From IMG/VR virus record IMGVR_UViG_3300033156_000310, positions 1 to 26,329 of that record: DNA of 26,329 nucleotides; one strand, 5' to 3'. The DNA is from a virus. Below, piece after piece: positions 1 to 7,766 of the stretch (position 1 is the stretch's first letter; the number at the start of each line of letters is the position of its first letter). The notes beneath the pieces were generated by a model. That model ran no database searches. It was not told the DNA's origin and was given only the letters and a program-made list of their open reading frames with translations. The position numbers and the translations under genes are program-made.

Positions 1-480
1 GATGACTGCTGTGCCGTAAGATGAATTGCCATAATCCCGATACGCTACTATGAAGTGAGTGGCGTCTAGAGCAGAGACGGAAGGGTAACGAGTGTCTCCT
101 GAATTGAAGACATATTCTGAACCGTAAGATATTGTAGAACCTGAGACTGTTCCTATGACTGCTGTGCCATAATCTGAATTGCCATAATCCCGATACGCTA
201 CTATGAAGTGAGTGCTGTCTAGAGCAGAGACGGAGGTGTCATAAGTGTCTGCTGAATTGAAAACTGCTTCACTTCCATAAGATATAGCACCTATTATCAT
301 CAACATTCCCAGTAAAGGATTGTGAAAAAAAGTTGCTAACGCTATTATAAACAACGAAAGAAACAACATCTTCTTTTTCGTTTTCTTTGCTGCGTTTTCA
401 CGAGTGTTGAAATAAATAGCATTTTGTTCAACACTTTTGGAGAAATCCCACTTCTTTTTTATTTTGTTAAATATATTCAT
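1..480 (-). CDS. Repeat protein, 51-residue repeats, N-terminal part only
   Basis: Open from an ATG at 480 to the left edge, so the C-terminus is missing. Residues 1-35 are basic and precede a hydrophobic segment (about residues 38-66) that could be a membrane anchor or signal segment. From about residue 65 the protein enters 51-residue repeats with the core VSALDxTHFIVAYRDYGNS, then YGTAVIGTVSG and TISYGSExVFNS. The short beta-strand and YRD pattern is what one expects of beta-propeller blades. The repeats continue past the edge. Function is unknown; a surface or virion-attached binding protein is an inference from its position beside phage structural and sugar genes. Confidence 0.75.
   Translation of the reverse strand, partial: MNIFNKIKKKWDFSKSVEQNAIYFNTRENAAKKTKKKMLFLSLFIIALATFFHNPLLGMLMIIGAISYGSEAVFNSADTYDTSVSALDSTHFIVAYRDYGNSDYGTAVIGTVSGSTISYGSEYVFNSGDTRYPSVSALDATHFIVAYRDYGNSSYGTAVI
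2..300 (-). repeat. 153-bp tandem coding repeat
   Basis: Two near-identical direct copies start at 2 and 155 with a period of 153 bp, i.e. 51 codons. Identity is strongest over the first 80 bases of each unit. The second copy fades near 300, where the N-terminal segment of the gene begins. High DNA-level identity suggests recent unit duplication or homogenisation. Confidence 0.85.
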
Positions 481-490
481 TGTTTTTCAA

Positions 491-518
491 ATTATACGCT
501 CAACAACAACGCTGTCCT
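491..518 (-). promoter_or_regulatory. Possible sigma70 promoter for the repeat protein
   Basis: On the minus strand a perfect TATAAT (491-496) is preceded, after 16 bp, by AGGACA (513-518), a 4/6 match to TTGACA. The expected start lies only a few bases before the ATG at 480, giving a very short leader. AT-rich background makes this tentative. Confidence 0.35.
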
Positions 519-567
519 TTCTGGCGGTTTTTATTTTGTTTTGGATGTCTAACATTGTATATTTTAA

Positions 568-591
568 AACAGACATATAAAAATGTCTGTT
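568..591 (-). terminator. Possible terminator after the glycosyltransferase pair
   Basis: A perfect 9-bp stem AACAGACAT/ATGTCTGTT with a 6-base loop. On the minus strand it ends in a short run of T. It sits between the stop at 662 and the next gene at 480. The T-run is short, so efficiency is doubtful. The rest of the 481-661 gap shows nothing else beyond the promoter candidate. Confidence 0.45.
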
Positions 592-661
592 AGAGATCCG
601 AGAATGATTGTAAATCAAATTCAGAAAATCTAACAGATATTCCTAATTATACAACCATTTA

Positions 662-1243
662 TTATAGCGCACTCAAATCAATTTCTTTATAATGTTTTGA
701 GATATAATCACCGTGGGTGTAAATTTTGAAACCCACTTCTCGTACCTTCTGGGAAAAAAATAAATCTAAACCAAGTGTTTCAATTCCATCTTCATTATAT
801 TGCCTTTCAAATGGACATTTAATAGTTTCAAGGACTTTTCTGGAGCATAAAATACAACCTGTGCCTGTAGCATCTATTTCTGTTAGCCCTTTAATTTCTT
901 TCAATGGAATTAGTGATCTATCTTCGTCTGATTTGAAAACATTTAAAAAAGTAGTTGAGTGAGAATAGATTGGAGTTGGACAACTAATTATGTCTTTTTT
1001 ATACTCTATTAATGATAATGGATTTTTTGCTGGAAGAGTGTCTCCATCTAATTGTAACAGATGAGAGCAATTTGAATTTAAGAACCTACTAGTTATCTTA
1101 TTTCTGTTATTCTCAATAGGTCGATCTTTGCTGGACTCAAAATACACTTGATAAGGACAATCTCGTAGCCATCTCGGGAGAGCAATTGTAATATTATCAT
1201 TTATGCAGCCCTGATTTAAAATTGAAAAATATATCTTAGGCAT
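662..1243 (-). CDS. Glycosyltransferase-like protein, GT-A fold
   Basis: 193 residues. A LDGDTLP segment near residue 70 fits the DxD metal/nucleotide-sugar motif of GT-A enzymes, preceded by the RNKITSRFL helix typical of small phage/archaeal GT2-like proteins. A GTGCILCSRKVLE segment follows, as in the paralogues at 1236-1922 and 12710-13348. The start is set by the sequence AAAAGGAG seven bases upstream and by an 8-nt overlap with the preceding gene (ATGCCTAA), so the pair is translationally coupled. It probably transfers a sugar from an activated donor; acceptor unknown. Shorter than most GT2 enzymes, so catalysis is inferred rather than certain. Confidence 0.72.
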   Translation of the reverse strand: MPKIYFSILNQGCINDNITIALPRWLRDCPYQVYFESSKDRPIENNRNKITSRFLNSNCSHLLQLDGDTLPAKNPLSLIEYKKDIISCPTPIYSHSTTFLNVFKSDEDRSLIPLKEIKGLTEIDATGTGCILCSRKVLETIKCPFERQYNEDGIETLGLDLFFSQKVREVGFKIYTHGDYISKHYKEIDLSAL

Positions 1244-1922
1244 AATTCTCCTTTTCTTCTAAGAACTTTTTCATATTATCATTCCATTCTTCTTTCGATT
1301 GTTGAGATAATCCTGCTAAATAATAATCTTCTGTCACTTCTATTTCCGCGCCGAGATGTCCAATTTTTAATGTTCTATCAACAAATATTTCATAACCCAA
1401 TTTTTTTGCATTCATCGACCAAGTCAGGTCCGAAGAAAATGTATTTGCGTGATAGTAGTAATACGGTTTCTTCATCTTCTTAAATACTTCCATATTTATC
1501 AAAGTACAAGCAGATCCTGCTGCATCGACACTAATTAGATCATTATCTCCTTTTGTATAATCAATTGTTTCGTAGCATTTAGTTTCTTCTATCCATTTGA
1601 AAATACATGGGTAATGGGGAGAAATTCGACGGAATGATAATGCATGACAAATATCTACATGACGATTATACAATCGTGCTAGAGAGTCTGGTGGAAATGT
1701 CATATCTGCATCTACGTAAAATAGAAAAGTCGATCCATTTTTAAGAGCATTTTCTACAATACGGTTTCGAGAAAATGGTAATTGAAATCCCTCAACAATA
1801 TTGTAGTCTATTTCAACGTTAGGAGGGAATTGCAATGACATCAACGATTGCATAAATTTTCTATGAACATATGCAGATGACATCGGAATTCCGATAGTGA
1901 TCTTTATTTTTTTTATAGACAT
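1236..1922 (-). CDS. Glycosyltransferase-like protein, GT-A fold
   Basis: 228 residues. Features in order: beta-strand start ITIGIPMSSAYV, the SRNRIVENAL helix, the acidic motif YVDADMTFPPDSL (DxD), a DICHALSFRR strand, a VDAAGSACTLINMEVF segment, and SSDLTWSMNAKKLGYEIFVD near the C-terminus. The layout is the same as in the neighbouring 193-residue protein and the 212-residue protein at 12710-13348, so these are paralogues or repeated acquisitions of one family. The last codons overlap the next gene by 8 nt. Likely a retaining or inverting sugar transferase using a nucleotide sugar; substrate cannot be read from sequence. Confidence 0.78.
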   Translation of the reverse strand: MSIKKIKITIGIPMSSAYVHRKFMQSLMSLQFPPNVEIDYNIVEGFQLPFSRNRIVENALKNGSTFLFYVDADMTFPPDSLARLYNRHVDICHALSFRRISPHYPCIFKWIEETKCYETIDYTKGDNDLISVDAAGSACTLINMEVFKKMKKPYYYYHANTFSSDLTWSMNAKKLGYEIFVDRTLKIGHLGAEIEVTEDYYLAGLSQQSKEEWNDNMKKFLEEKENYA

Positions 1923-1963
1923 ATTATTAACATTTTAAACCTGTTTATAAAATATGTATTAAA

Positions 1964-1985
1964 TAATATATAGTACTATATATTA
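1964..1985. repeat. 22-bp perfect palindrome
   Basis: A perfect palindrome with half-site TAATATATAGT lies immediately after the virion-gene stop at 1986 and before the glycosyltransferase start at 1922. On the minus strand it is followed by TTT. It could be a weak terminator, an RNA processing hairpin or a protein-binding site. The remaining 40 bp up to the next start are AT-rich with no clear signal. Confidence 0.7.
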
Positions 1986-2474
1986 CTATCCACACGTCAC
2001 AGTCCAAACAATCGAAAGCGTATCCGACGCGCCCTTATTTACAACACTGAATGTTGAAGCAGCAAGCATAGTTCCCGCATCAGCGACAGACGAGTTGAAA
2101 ATACCTGCTTCAGTAATCGCCCCAGTACCGTCTCCCGCCGCCCAACTCGTTTTGTAGACAACATCATTATCATTAGCACCCGTGCCTTGCTCTGGATAAC
2201 TGCCAGATAGTGCATTTCTATCAATTTCTGAATTTAGAGTAGTACTACCAACTGCAAACGGTGTGCTTCCTGTACCAATTGACATCCAACCCATTGCTGC
2301 TTCGCCTGGAGTCACTGAAAGTTGATCAGCGACATGCGCATCTCCTACATCTGTAAACGTATTTGACTTATCTACAACAGTTTTAGTGTTTCCATCTTTG
2401 TCTGTCAATTCAATCTTGATGTGTCCAGTAAATACTTTTTTTTCTTTCTTTTCTTGTACTTTAATATCAGTCAT
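1986..2474 (-). CDS. Virion-type structural protein, hypothetical
   Basis: 162 residues from the ATG at 2474, chosen because AAAGGA lies eight bases upstream and because it overlaps the preceding stop by 8 nt (ATGACTGA). A longer reading from 2507 adds eleven residues with no signal for translation. Begins with a charged lysine-rich tail, then FTGHIKIELTDKDGN, a conserved style of phage tail-associated or capsid-associated protein. The rest is rich in Gly, Ser, Thr and Ala with predicted beta strands and a GTGSTPF loop. No enzyme motifs. It is one of the few non-sugar genes within the sugar cluster and may be an exposed virion protein. Confidence 0.6.
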   Translation of the reverse strand: MTDIKVQEKKEKKVFTGHIKIELTDKDGNTKTVVDKSNTFTDVGDAHVADQLSVTPGEAAMGWMSIGTGSTPFAVGSTTLNSEIDRNALSGSYPEQGTGANDNDVVYKTSWAAGDGTGAITEAGIFNSSVADAGTMLAASTFSVVNKGASDTLSIVWTVTCG

Positions 2475-2670
2475 CTTTTTGTCCTTTCTCAACAAGAGTG
2501 TCAACATCGATTTCTTTCTTTACTGTTTTAATGTCATAGTCAGGAATTTCTACATTGCCTTTCCGCGCAAGAAGAATAGCTGAAGTTGCATCTATTTCGA
2601 GTTCATCACCAGGTTCTCTTATTTGCCCATTTTTCATCATTCTCGTAATGAATCGTACTTTAATTCGCAT
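2467..2670 (-). CDS. Small phage protein, hypothetical
   Basis: 67 residues. A short beta-rich pattern, MRIKVRFITRMMKNG then REPGDELEID and ATSAILLARKGNVEI, resembles the small phage head/tail-region proteins that start MRVKV...PGDVVEL and carry an A-x-x-L-x-x-x-G helix. The C-terminal third is charged. It overlaps the following virion gene by 8 nt, so both are made together. No catalytic residues are evident. A role in virion assembly is inferred from context only. Confidence 0.6.
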   Translation of the reverse strand: MRIKVRFITRMMKNGQIREPGDELEIDATSAILLARKGNVEIPDYDIKTVKKEIDVDTLVEKGQKDD

Positions 2671-2691
2671 ATTCTTGTTATTATTGATTGA

Positions 2692-2724
2692 TAAAAATCA
2701 TATGTCGACCGTTTATCATATGAT
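2692..2724 (-). terminator. Hairpin with T-run, possible terminator
   Basis: Inverted repeat ATCATATG/CATATGAT (2697-2704 and 2717-2724) followed on the minus strand by five T. It is placed after the glycosyltransferase stop at 2765 and before the small gene starting at 2670. The stem is AT-rich, so strength is uncertain. Confidence 0.45.
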
Positions 2725-2764
2725 ATATTTTAATTGTAACAATAGTATCATTCTTTGTACATTT

Positions 2765-3826
2765 TTAAAATCCTTTATGTTGATTGTATTCGTCGATTGT
2801 TACTTCTAATGATTCTACACATAAATGTGGATTGTTTTGTGCAAATTTTGGCACTGTTTTGAAATATTGATATGTACCGTGTTGAATATATTTAGTAGGC
2901 GGATAATTATCTGGCGATAATACTCTAAATACTTGAATTTTTGAGTTAGAATGTATCTCTTCATCATTTATTTCAATATTACATAATTTAGCAGAATGTT
3001 GGTGTTTTGTAAAAGTTCTACATTTTTTGATAAATTGCCTAAATGACGTCGTTTCTTGAATTAACTTTTTATACACTACATGCTTAATATGCTTTGGATA
3101 TAACAGTTTTGATGCTAATAAAAAAGAAGTCTCATTTGTATCTATGTTTGCCCAACGTTTTCGAGTTAAAAAATAGTTACTATTAAGACGTCTTTGTCCG
3201 TATGTGTTATCGATATGATATACACTGACATCCTCGACATTTATAAAAATACCATCTTTTTGTGCATGTTCATATATTTCAGCATCAATACCCCATTCAT
3301 CATTACTTTCACGCACAGTGTTAATGTAATTGACAAATGCTTTTTTTGTTAACATTAAACAACAACCAAATAATACTGGTGAATTTACTTTAATTGCATG
3401 CCCATTATAAAAATCAATAATACCATTATGTCGATCTGCATTTAACACTCCTTCTATCCGAGGAGTTACGCCAACAACGTTTTTAAAATCAAACACTTCA
3501 AGTAGATTTACCAATATATTATCACTTAATATTTCAATATCACTATCAAGTTTTACATAATAATCAAAATCTCGAGGTATTTTAGATAAATATTGATGAA
3601 AATTTTGATAAATATTTACTCTTTTTGAAGAAGTAAAAAGTTTAAATTTATATTTCTTCTGCAACGTTTTCAATTCTTTTAACGTCTTAGCATCAGAATG
3701 ATCATCGAAAACATAATGCGTAAATTGACATCCTGCTCGAGCATAAAGACTATCGAACGATCTTTTGCAATACGCTGGACGATTGTAAGTGAGAGAGATC
3801 ACGCATATTTTCTTTTTCTCCGTCAT
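2765..3826 (-). CDS. Glycosyltransferase family 2, with C-terminal extension
   Basis: 353 residues. N-terminal GT2 domain: strand ICVISLTYNRPAYCKRSFDSL at 7-27, FDDHSD near 40, and YYVKLDSDIEI near 90 with the DxD motif. A GxD acidic acceptor-side motif (NDEWGIDAEIYEHAQKDG) lies near residue 175. After about residue 250 there is a basic, lysine-rich segment and then a roughly 70-residue tail with no recognised family. The start lies 77 nt inside the end of the epimerase gene, an unusually long overlap; the reading IxVISLTYNR shows that the start is close to correct. Likely adds a sugar made or supplied by the epimerase pathway. Confidence 0.8.
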   Translation of the reverse strand: MTEKKKICVISLTYNRPAYCKRSFDSLYARAGCQFTHYVFDDHSDAKTLKELKTLQKKYKFKLFTSSKRVNIYQNFHQYLSKIPRDFDYYVKLDSDIEILSDNILVNLLEVFDFKNVVGVTPRIEGVLNADRHNGIIDFYNGHAIKVNSPVLFGCCLMLTKKAFVNYINTVRESNDEWGIDAEIYEHAQKDGIFINVEDVSVYHIDNTYGQRRLNSNYFLTRKRWANIDTNETSFLLASKLLYPKHIKHVVYKKLIQETTSFRQFIKKCRTFTKHQHSAKLCNIEINDEEIHSNSKIQVFRVLSPDNYPPTKYIQHGTYQYFKTVPKFAQNNPHLCVESLEVTIDEYNQHKGF

Positions 3827-4862
3827 ACTCGTTTATTATTTTTATAATTTTTTTTGTCACTTTACTACCAAAAAGAGAAGGCACTACAGGTGTCGTTTTC
3901 TTAGAAAATTCTCGAATGATTTTTAGAATATGTTCTTTTTCCATTTTGTCTATAAGAACACCATATCCTTGCTTAATAATTTCAGGACGTTCTGTCGTTT
4001 TTCTTAACACTATTATTTTTTTATGAAAAGAAGGAATTTCTTCTTGAATTCCACCAGAATCACTAACAACATACTCACAATATTTAAGATGCCATAAAAA
4101 ATTCGTGTAAGTCATTGGCTTGACAACATCTAAACCAACTTCTTCAATTATTCTTTGTACGTTAGGATTTGGATGTGCTGAAAGAATAACTTTAATTTCT
4201 TTTGAAAGTTCTTTTAATGCAGAAAATATTTCATACATGTCATTACCCAAACTTTCACGCCTATGGACAGTTGCTAACACATACTTTTCAGCAATTGGCC
4301 TATGTTTTGGTAATTTTCTTTTTGTTATTTTTATCGAGTCCTGTATTGTGTTACCGACTAAATGAATGTCACCCAATACATTTTCTTTTTTTAAATTTCT
4401 TCGTGCCTGTTGCGTTGGGGCAAACATTATATCAGCCATACTATCTATAAGAGTTCTATATATTTCTTCGGGATATGGATTTTGTCTATCGTGCGTTCTT
4501 AATCCTGCTTCAGTATGAACTAATTGTATTTGATTCGTGACAGCAACTAATGCACCCGCTAACGCAGAAGTAGTGTCACCATGCACCCAAATTCTTTTAA
4601 AATTATGTTGTTTGACAATTTTGTCTATTCTTGAAATGCTTCTTGACAAAAATAATGTCATTGAAGAACAATTAGACATTAATAATAAATTAACATCTGG
4701 CACAATATCAAATCCTTTCAACATTGATGATGCTAATGTTGAATGTTGTCCAGTATGAATCACAAAAGGATTCATTTTTTGTATCAATGGAGCAAGCTTA
4801 ATAGTGTCAGGCCGAGTTCCAAGAATAAATGCATCAGTCTTTTTATATGAATGTTCTAACAT
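3750..4862 (-). CDS. wecB: UDP-N-acetylglucosamine 2-epimerase (non-hydrolysing)
   Basis: 370 residues, the usual length. The family interconverts UDP-GlcNAc and UDP-ManNAc for cell-surface glycans. Motifs in order: GTRPDTIKLAPLI at 15-27, HTGQHS at 36-41, HGDTTSALAGAL near 95, HTEAGLRT near 117, NPYPEEIYR near 129, TVHRRES in mid-protein, and SDSGGIQEE near 265, the UDP-binding loop of GT-B-fold enzymes. All hallmark residues appear present. The last 25 residues run into the following glycosyltransferase in another frame, so the natural C-terminus may have been extended. It would supply ManNAc-type donor to the neighbouring transferases. Very secure as a family call; the exact product is inferred. 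Confidence 0.92.
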   Translation of the reverse strand: MLEHSYKKTDAFILGTRPDTIKLAPLIQKMNPFVIHTGQHSTLASSMLKGFDIVPDVNLLLMSNCSSMTLFLSRSISRIDKIVKQHNFKRIWVHGDTTSALAGALVAVTNQIQLVHTEAGLRTHDRQNPYPEEIYRTLIDSMADIMFAPTQQARRNLKKENVLGDIHLVGNTIQDSIKITKRKLPKHRPIAEKYVLATVHRRESLGNDMYEIFSALKELSKEIKVILSAHPNPNVQRIIEEVGLDVVKPMTYTNFLWHLKYCEYVVSDSGGIQEEIPSFHKKIIVLRKTTERPEIIKQGYGVLIDKMEKEHILKIIREFSKKTTPVVPSLFGSKVTKKIIKIINEYDGEKENMRDLSHLQSSSVLQKIVR

Positions 4863-4883
4863 AATTAAAAATATTTAAATACA

Positions 4884-5585
4884 TTAATATACAATTAAAT
4901 CTTTTTCTACAGGAAAATATATTTTTGTACTTTCCATTTGCTTTCTTTTTTTGCCCGATATAAATAATTCTGTTACATCATTGTTTGATGAAACTGCATC
5001 ATGTTCATTTTTACGAATAAGAAATTTTTTAAATAATTTTTCACGCACATATGATAACGACCATAAATCATTCATGCTTAAATCTACTTCACCTAAATTA
5101 TAATTAGACAATATTGTTAAAATTTCTGGTATTTGCGAAATAGAAAATTGTCTTTGTGAACCAAATATATCAAGTACTAATACTAATTCACCACCTTCTT
5201 TTAAGCAATTATCCATATTCTGTAACGATTCTCTCCAATCTTTGATATGCTCTAAAACACTTAAACAAAGAACAATATCATATTTTTTGTCAGTGCTTTT
5301 TTTAGAAATATCCTGGCATATAAAATTATTATGTTTTGTTGCTCTGCAACTATCGACATTTTTATCTAAAATATCAAAAGTTTTAAAAGGTTCATCAAGA
5401 TAATCAGCAAATAAACATGCACCACCTCCAATATCTAAAACATCTTTATCTTTAAAATTTATTTTTTGTTTTACAAAAGGATACATCCAATATCTTGACC
5501 AATGCGGTCCAAATTTTAAATATCTTTCTGCTTCGTTTTCCAACTCTTGATTTTCAAAATGAGTATATTTTGAAAAAGTAATCAT
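4884..5585 (-). CDS. Class I SAM-dependent methyltransferase
   Basis: 233 residues. The Rossmann motif I is VLDIGGGACLFADYL (about 50-64), followed by FDILDKN (motif II region), DIVLCLSVLEHIKDW (motif IV/post-I), and GGELVLVLDIFG (motif V-VI). This is the Methyltransf_11/23 pattern. Its place between glycosyltransferases suggests a sugar or glycan methyl-capping enzyme. Start overlaps the preceding glycosyltransferase stop by 4 nt (ATGA), indicating one operon. Substrate cannot be told from sequence. Confidence 0.85.
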   Translation of the reverse strand: MITFSKYTHFENQELENEAERYLKFGPHWSRYWMYPFVKQKINFKDKDVLDIGGGACLFADYLDEPFKTFDILDKNVDSCRATKHNNFICQDISKKSTDKKYDIVLCLSVLEHIKDWRESLQNMDNCLKEGGELVLVLDIFGSQRQFSISQIPEILTILSNYNLGEVDLSMNDLWSLSYVREKLFKKFLIRKNEHDAVSSNNDVTELFISGKKRKQMESTKIYFPVEKDLIVY

Positions 5586-6289
5586 TTTTTATGTTTATTA
5601 AATAATTGAATAGCTAAATTAATTCCCTCTTTGTTTGAATTGATTCCCCATTTTTCTTTCAGATATAATATGTCTTTATTTTTGGTACTGTCATCTATAT
5701 ATGGCATACATTGATGACGATGCCAATGTTGCACTTCTGATATTACTGCTGAAGATAATCCAGCTTGACACATTCTAATAAAAAAATCCAATCCTTCTGA
5801 ATAACAAAATATATTTTCATCAAGCAATCCAATTTTATTAAATACGTCTCGTTTTATCAGCCAGAAACAATCTCGATAAAGAGGACACGATGTATATTTT
5901 TTTAATGACGCATCACTTAAATATTTATTGTAATCATTACACTCATACAAACTTAACGCATCATACTTTTGATTTAAAATATCTAATGTTTTTTCTTGCC
6001 AATCTGATTTGATATCAATATCGTTGTCAACGAATGCTATCACTTCACCACTTGATAATTTAAAACCCTGATTAAATGCTTTTGTGATTCCTATGTTTTC
6101 TTTATTTCTAATATATATGTCTACGTCTTTTTCACAATCTAATCTAAAAGATGAACCATTGTCAACATAGATAAATTCAAAATTGTTTGAATATTTAATT
6201 AAATGATTAACAGCTCGTTCAGCAAGAACTACTCTTTTTTCGTCTGCTATAAGACTAACCATTATAATTGATAATTTCATTTTTGACAT
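5582..6289 (-). CDS. Glycosyltransferase family 2
   Basis: 235 residues. LSIIMVSLIADEKRV at the N-terminus, FIYVDNGSS near 39, NIGITKAFNQGFKLSSGEVIAF near 66-87 and VDNDIDI with the DxD motif near 88 are classic GT2 features. A WLIKRDVFNKIGLLDENIF acceptor-side segment follows, with SEGLDFFIRMCQAG carrying the ED-like acidic residue. Overlaps genes on both sides by a few bases. Most like rhamnosyl- or hexosyl-transferases of O-antigen/capsule clusters, but the sugar is not predictable. Confidence 0.88.
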   Translation of the reverse strand: MSKMKLSIIMVSLIADEKRVVLAERAVNHLIKYSNNFEFIYVDNGSSFRLDCEKDVDIYIRNKENIGITKAFNQGFKLSSGEVIAFVDNDIDIKSDWQEKTLDILNQKYDALSLYECNDYNKYLSDASLKKYTSCPLYRDCFWLIKRDVFNKIGLLDENIFCYSEGLDFFIRMCQAGLSSAVISEVQHWHRHQCMPYIDDSTKNKDILYLKEKWGINSNKEGINLAIQLFNKHKK

Positions 6290-7068
6290 ATTTTTTTATC
6301 ATATTTTATTTTCTTCTTTATTTTGCTTGATGATTGTAATTTATAATATGGTGATTGAATGACTTTACCACCATATTTCTCAACATATTCGTTAGCAGGT
6401 TGTTCATCGTGATCTGAACTTTCCATTAAAATATCTGGTTTATATTTTTTAACATTTTCTAATGGTGAATAAGTATATTGAGGAATCGCTTTATCAACAA
6501 AACTCAGACTATTAATTAATTCTAAACGTTCATCTATAGACATAACAGGTTGTGATTTCTTTTCCATGACAGCATTGTCAGTTAATACTCCTACTATTAA
6601 ATAATCACCTTGTTGTTTTGATCGTTTAAGATGTTTTAAATGTCCAAGATGTAATATATCAGCAACTACATATGCATACACCACTTTGCCTTTTTTAGAC
6701 CACATCCAATCATAGAAATAATATAACAATAATTTAGATAACGTATACGTAATAGTTATTATCGTCATTTGCTTTATATCACCTGTAATTGTGTATGTAA
6801 TTAAGCCAAGTATTACATTTCCTAAAATAATTTCATATGTAAATGCTTTTATTGCATATCTAATTTTTGGTTTTATTTTACTATTCAACCAAGCTCTTTC
6901 ATGAAGATAAAATAATATTAAAAAAATACCATGATGAATAAAAGTTATTATAGTAGTCTGGAACCAATTATGTGTAAATATCCAAACAATACCCGCGAGC
7001 CATAATATACCAATTATTCTCCAGACTATGCTTTTTAACATTGATTTTTTATGTGAATCTTTTATCAT
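6277..7068 (-). CDS. DUF2061 membrane domain fused to a cytidylyltransferase
   Basis: 263 residues from the ATG at 7068 (an upstream in-frame ATG at 7095 would overlap the previous gene by more). Residues about 10-125 have the SIVWRIIG start and three to four hydrophobic helices of DUF2061-type membrane proteins. From about 130 there is a nucleotidyltransferase domain: VVADILHLGHLKHL with the HxGH motif, QQGDYLIVGVLTD, SIDERLELINSL, and SSSKIKKKI, equivalent to the ISSTxIR motif. This is the TagD/RfaE-C-like family that makes CDP- or ADP-linked precursors. The fusion would hold the enzyme at the membrane, presumably to feed a glycan or polyol-phosphate pathway. Family call firm; product not. 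Confidence 0.82.
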   Translation of the reverse strand: MIKDSHKKSMLKSIVWRIIGILWLAGIVWIFTHNWFQTTIITFIHHGIFLILFYLHERAWLNSKIKPKIRYAIKAFTYEIILGNVILGLITYTITGDIKQMTIITITYTLSKLLLYYFYDWMWSKKGKVVYAYVVADILHLGHLKHLKRSKQQGDYLIVGVLTDNAVMEKKSQPVMSIDERLELINSLSFVDKAIPQYTYSPLENVKKYKPDILMESSDHDEQPANEYVEKYGGKVIQSPYYKLQSSSKIKKKIKYDKKICQK

Positions 7069-7762
7069 TATAATTTTTAATCCAATTGACTTCAATATTC
7101 AATTCATTACATCCATCTATTATTGTTTGTGCTCCTTTTTTCATCAATTCGACTGTTTTTTCTGAAAGATAATGAGTATTGTTTCTCATTTTTTTATCTA
7201 TTTCATTAGCAACTTCAAAATGTTCTTTATCATCTATTCTTTCAAGATTACAACCAATTATATTTATTGGATTTGCACCCATCATGATCACTGAGTAAAG
7301 ACAAGCATGCAAACATGTAGCATATCCACCAAAAATTGTTCTTTCAGCATTTCGCGCTTCTTTGACTCTTTCTTTCATACATTTAAGAGCAACATCATTA
7401 TTTTCCATCCATTCTTTTACGTTACCTGTCGGCGGGTATGGTTTAAGAAGCAAATAGTAACTTTTGAGAGCTTCTTTAACTAAAATTTTAGAAGCATTTT
7501 CATTACTACCAAATAATGGCCAGCCATAAATATTACTCTTTTCTAAAATTGAAGAATCTTTATCACTTAAATATTTGAGTCTATCGTATTCGTTAAAATA
7601 TCTATATGTTGCATCCGGATATTTAAGATATGCTAGATGAAGAGTTATTCCAATTTTATCATCTAAAAAATTATCAGGATAATCATCAAGAGAAGGATCT
7701 GAGCCTACTATCCATACTTCTTGATTTTTGTGTTTGTTATGCAATTCTGTTATTGATTTCAT
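7049..7762 (-). CDS. DUF115-like protein, possible sialyltransferase-type fold
   Basis: 237 residues. N-terminal VWIVGSDPSLDDYPDNF resembles the VxGxGPSL nucleotide-binding loop of DUF115/MptE-like and bacterial sialyltransferase-like proteins. DDKIGITLHLAYLKYPDATYRYFNEYDRL follows, and NPINIIGCNLERID near 170 matches the I(Y/F)xxGxD region of that group. These proteins often sit in flagellin- or surface-glycosylation clusters. The gene is 5 nt after the preceding stop and overlaps the cytidylyltransferase by about 20 nt. Moderate confidence in the family, low in the reaction. Confidence 0.5.
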   Translation of the reverse strand: MKSITELHNKHKNQEVWIVGSDPSLDDYPDNFLDDKIGITLHLAYLKYPDATYRYFNEYDRLKYLSDKDSSILEKSNIYGWPLFGSNENASKILVKEALKSYYLLLKPYPPTGNVKEWMENNDVALKCMKERVKEARNAERTIFGGYATCLHACLYSVIMMGANPINIIGCNLERIDDKEHFEVANEIDKKMRNNTHYLSEKTVELMKKGAQTIIDGCNELNIEVNWIKNYNDKRFT

Positions 7763-7766
7763 ATAT

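Noticed and set aside
1-480. Diversity-generating retroelement target
   Set aside because: No template/variable repeat pair with adenine-directed changes and no reverse transcriptase gene in the window.
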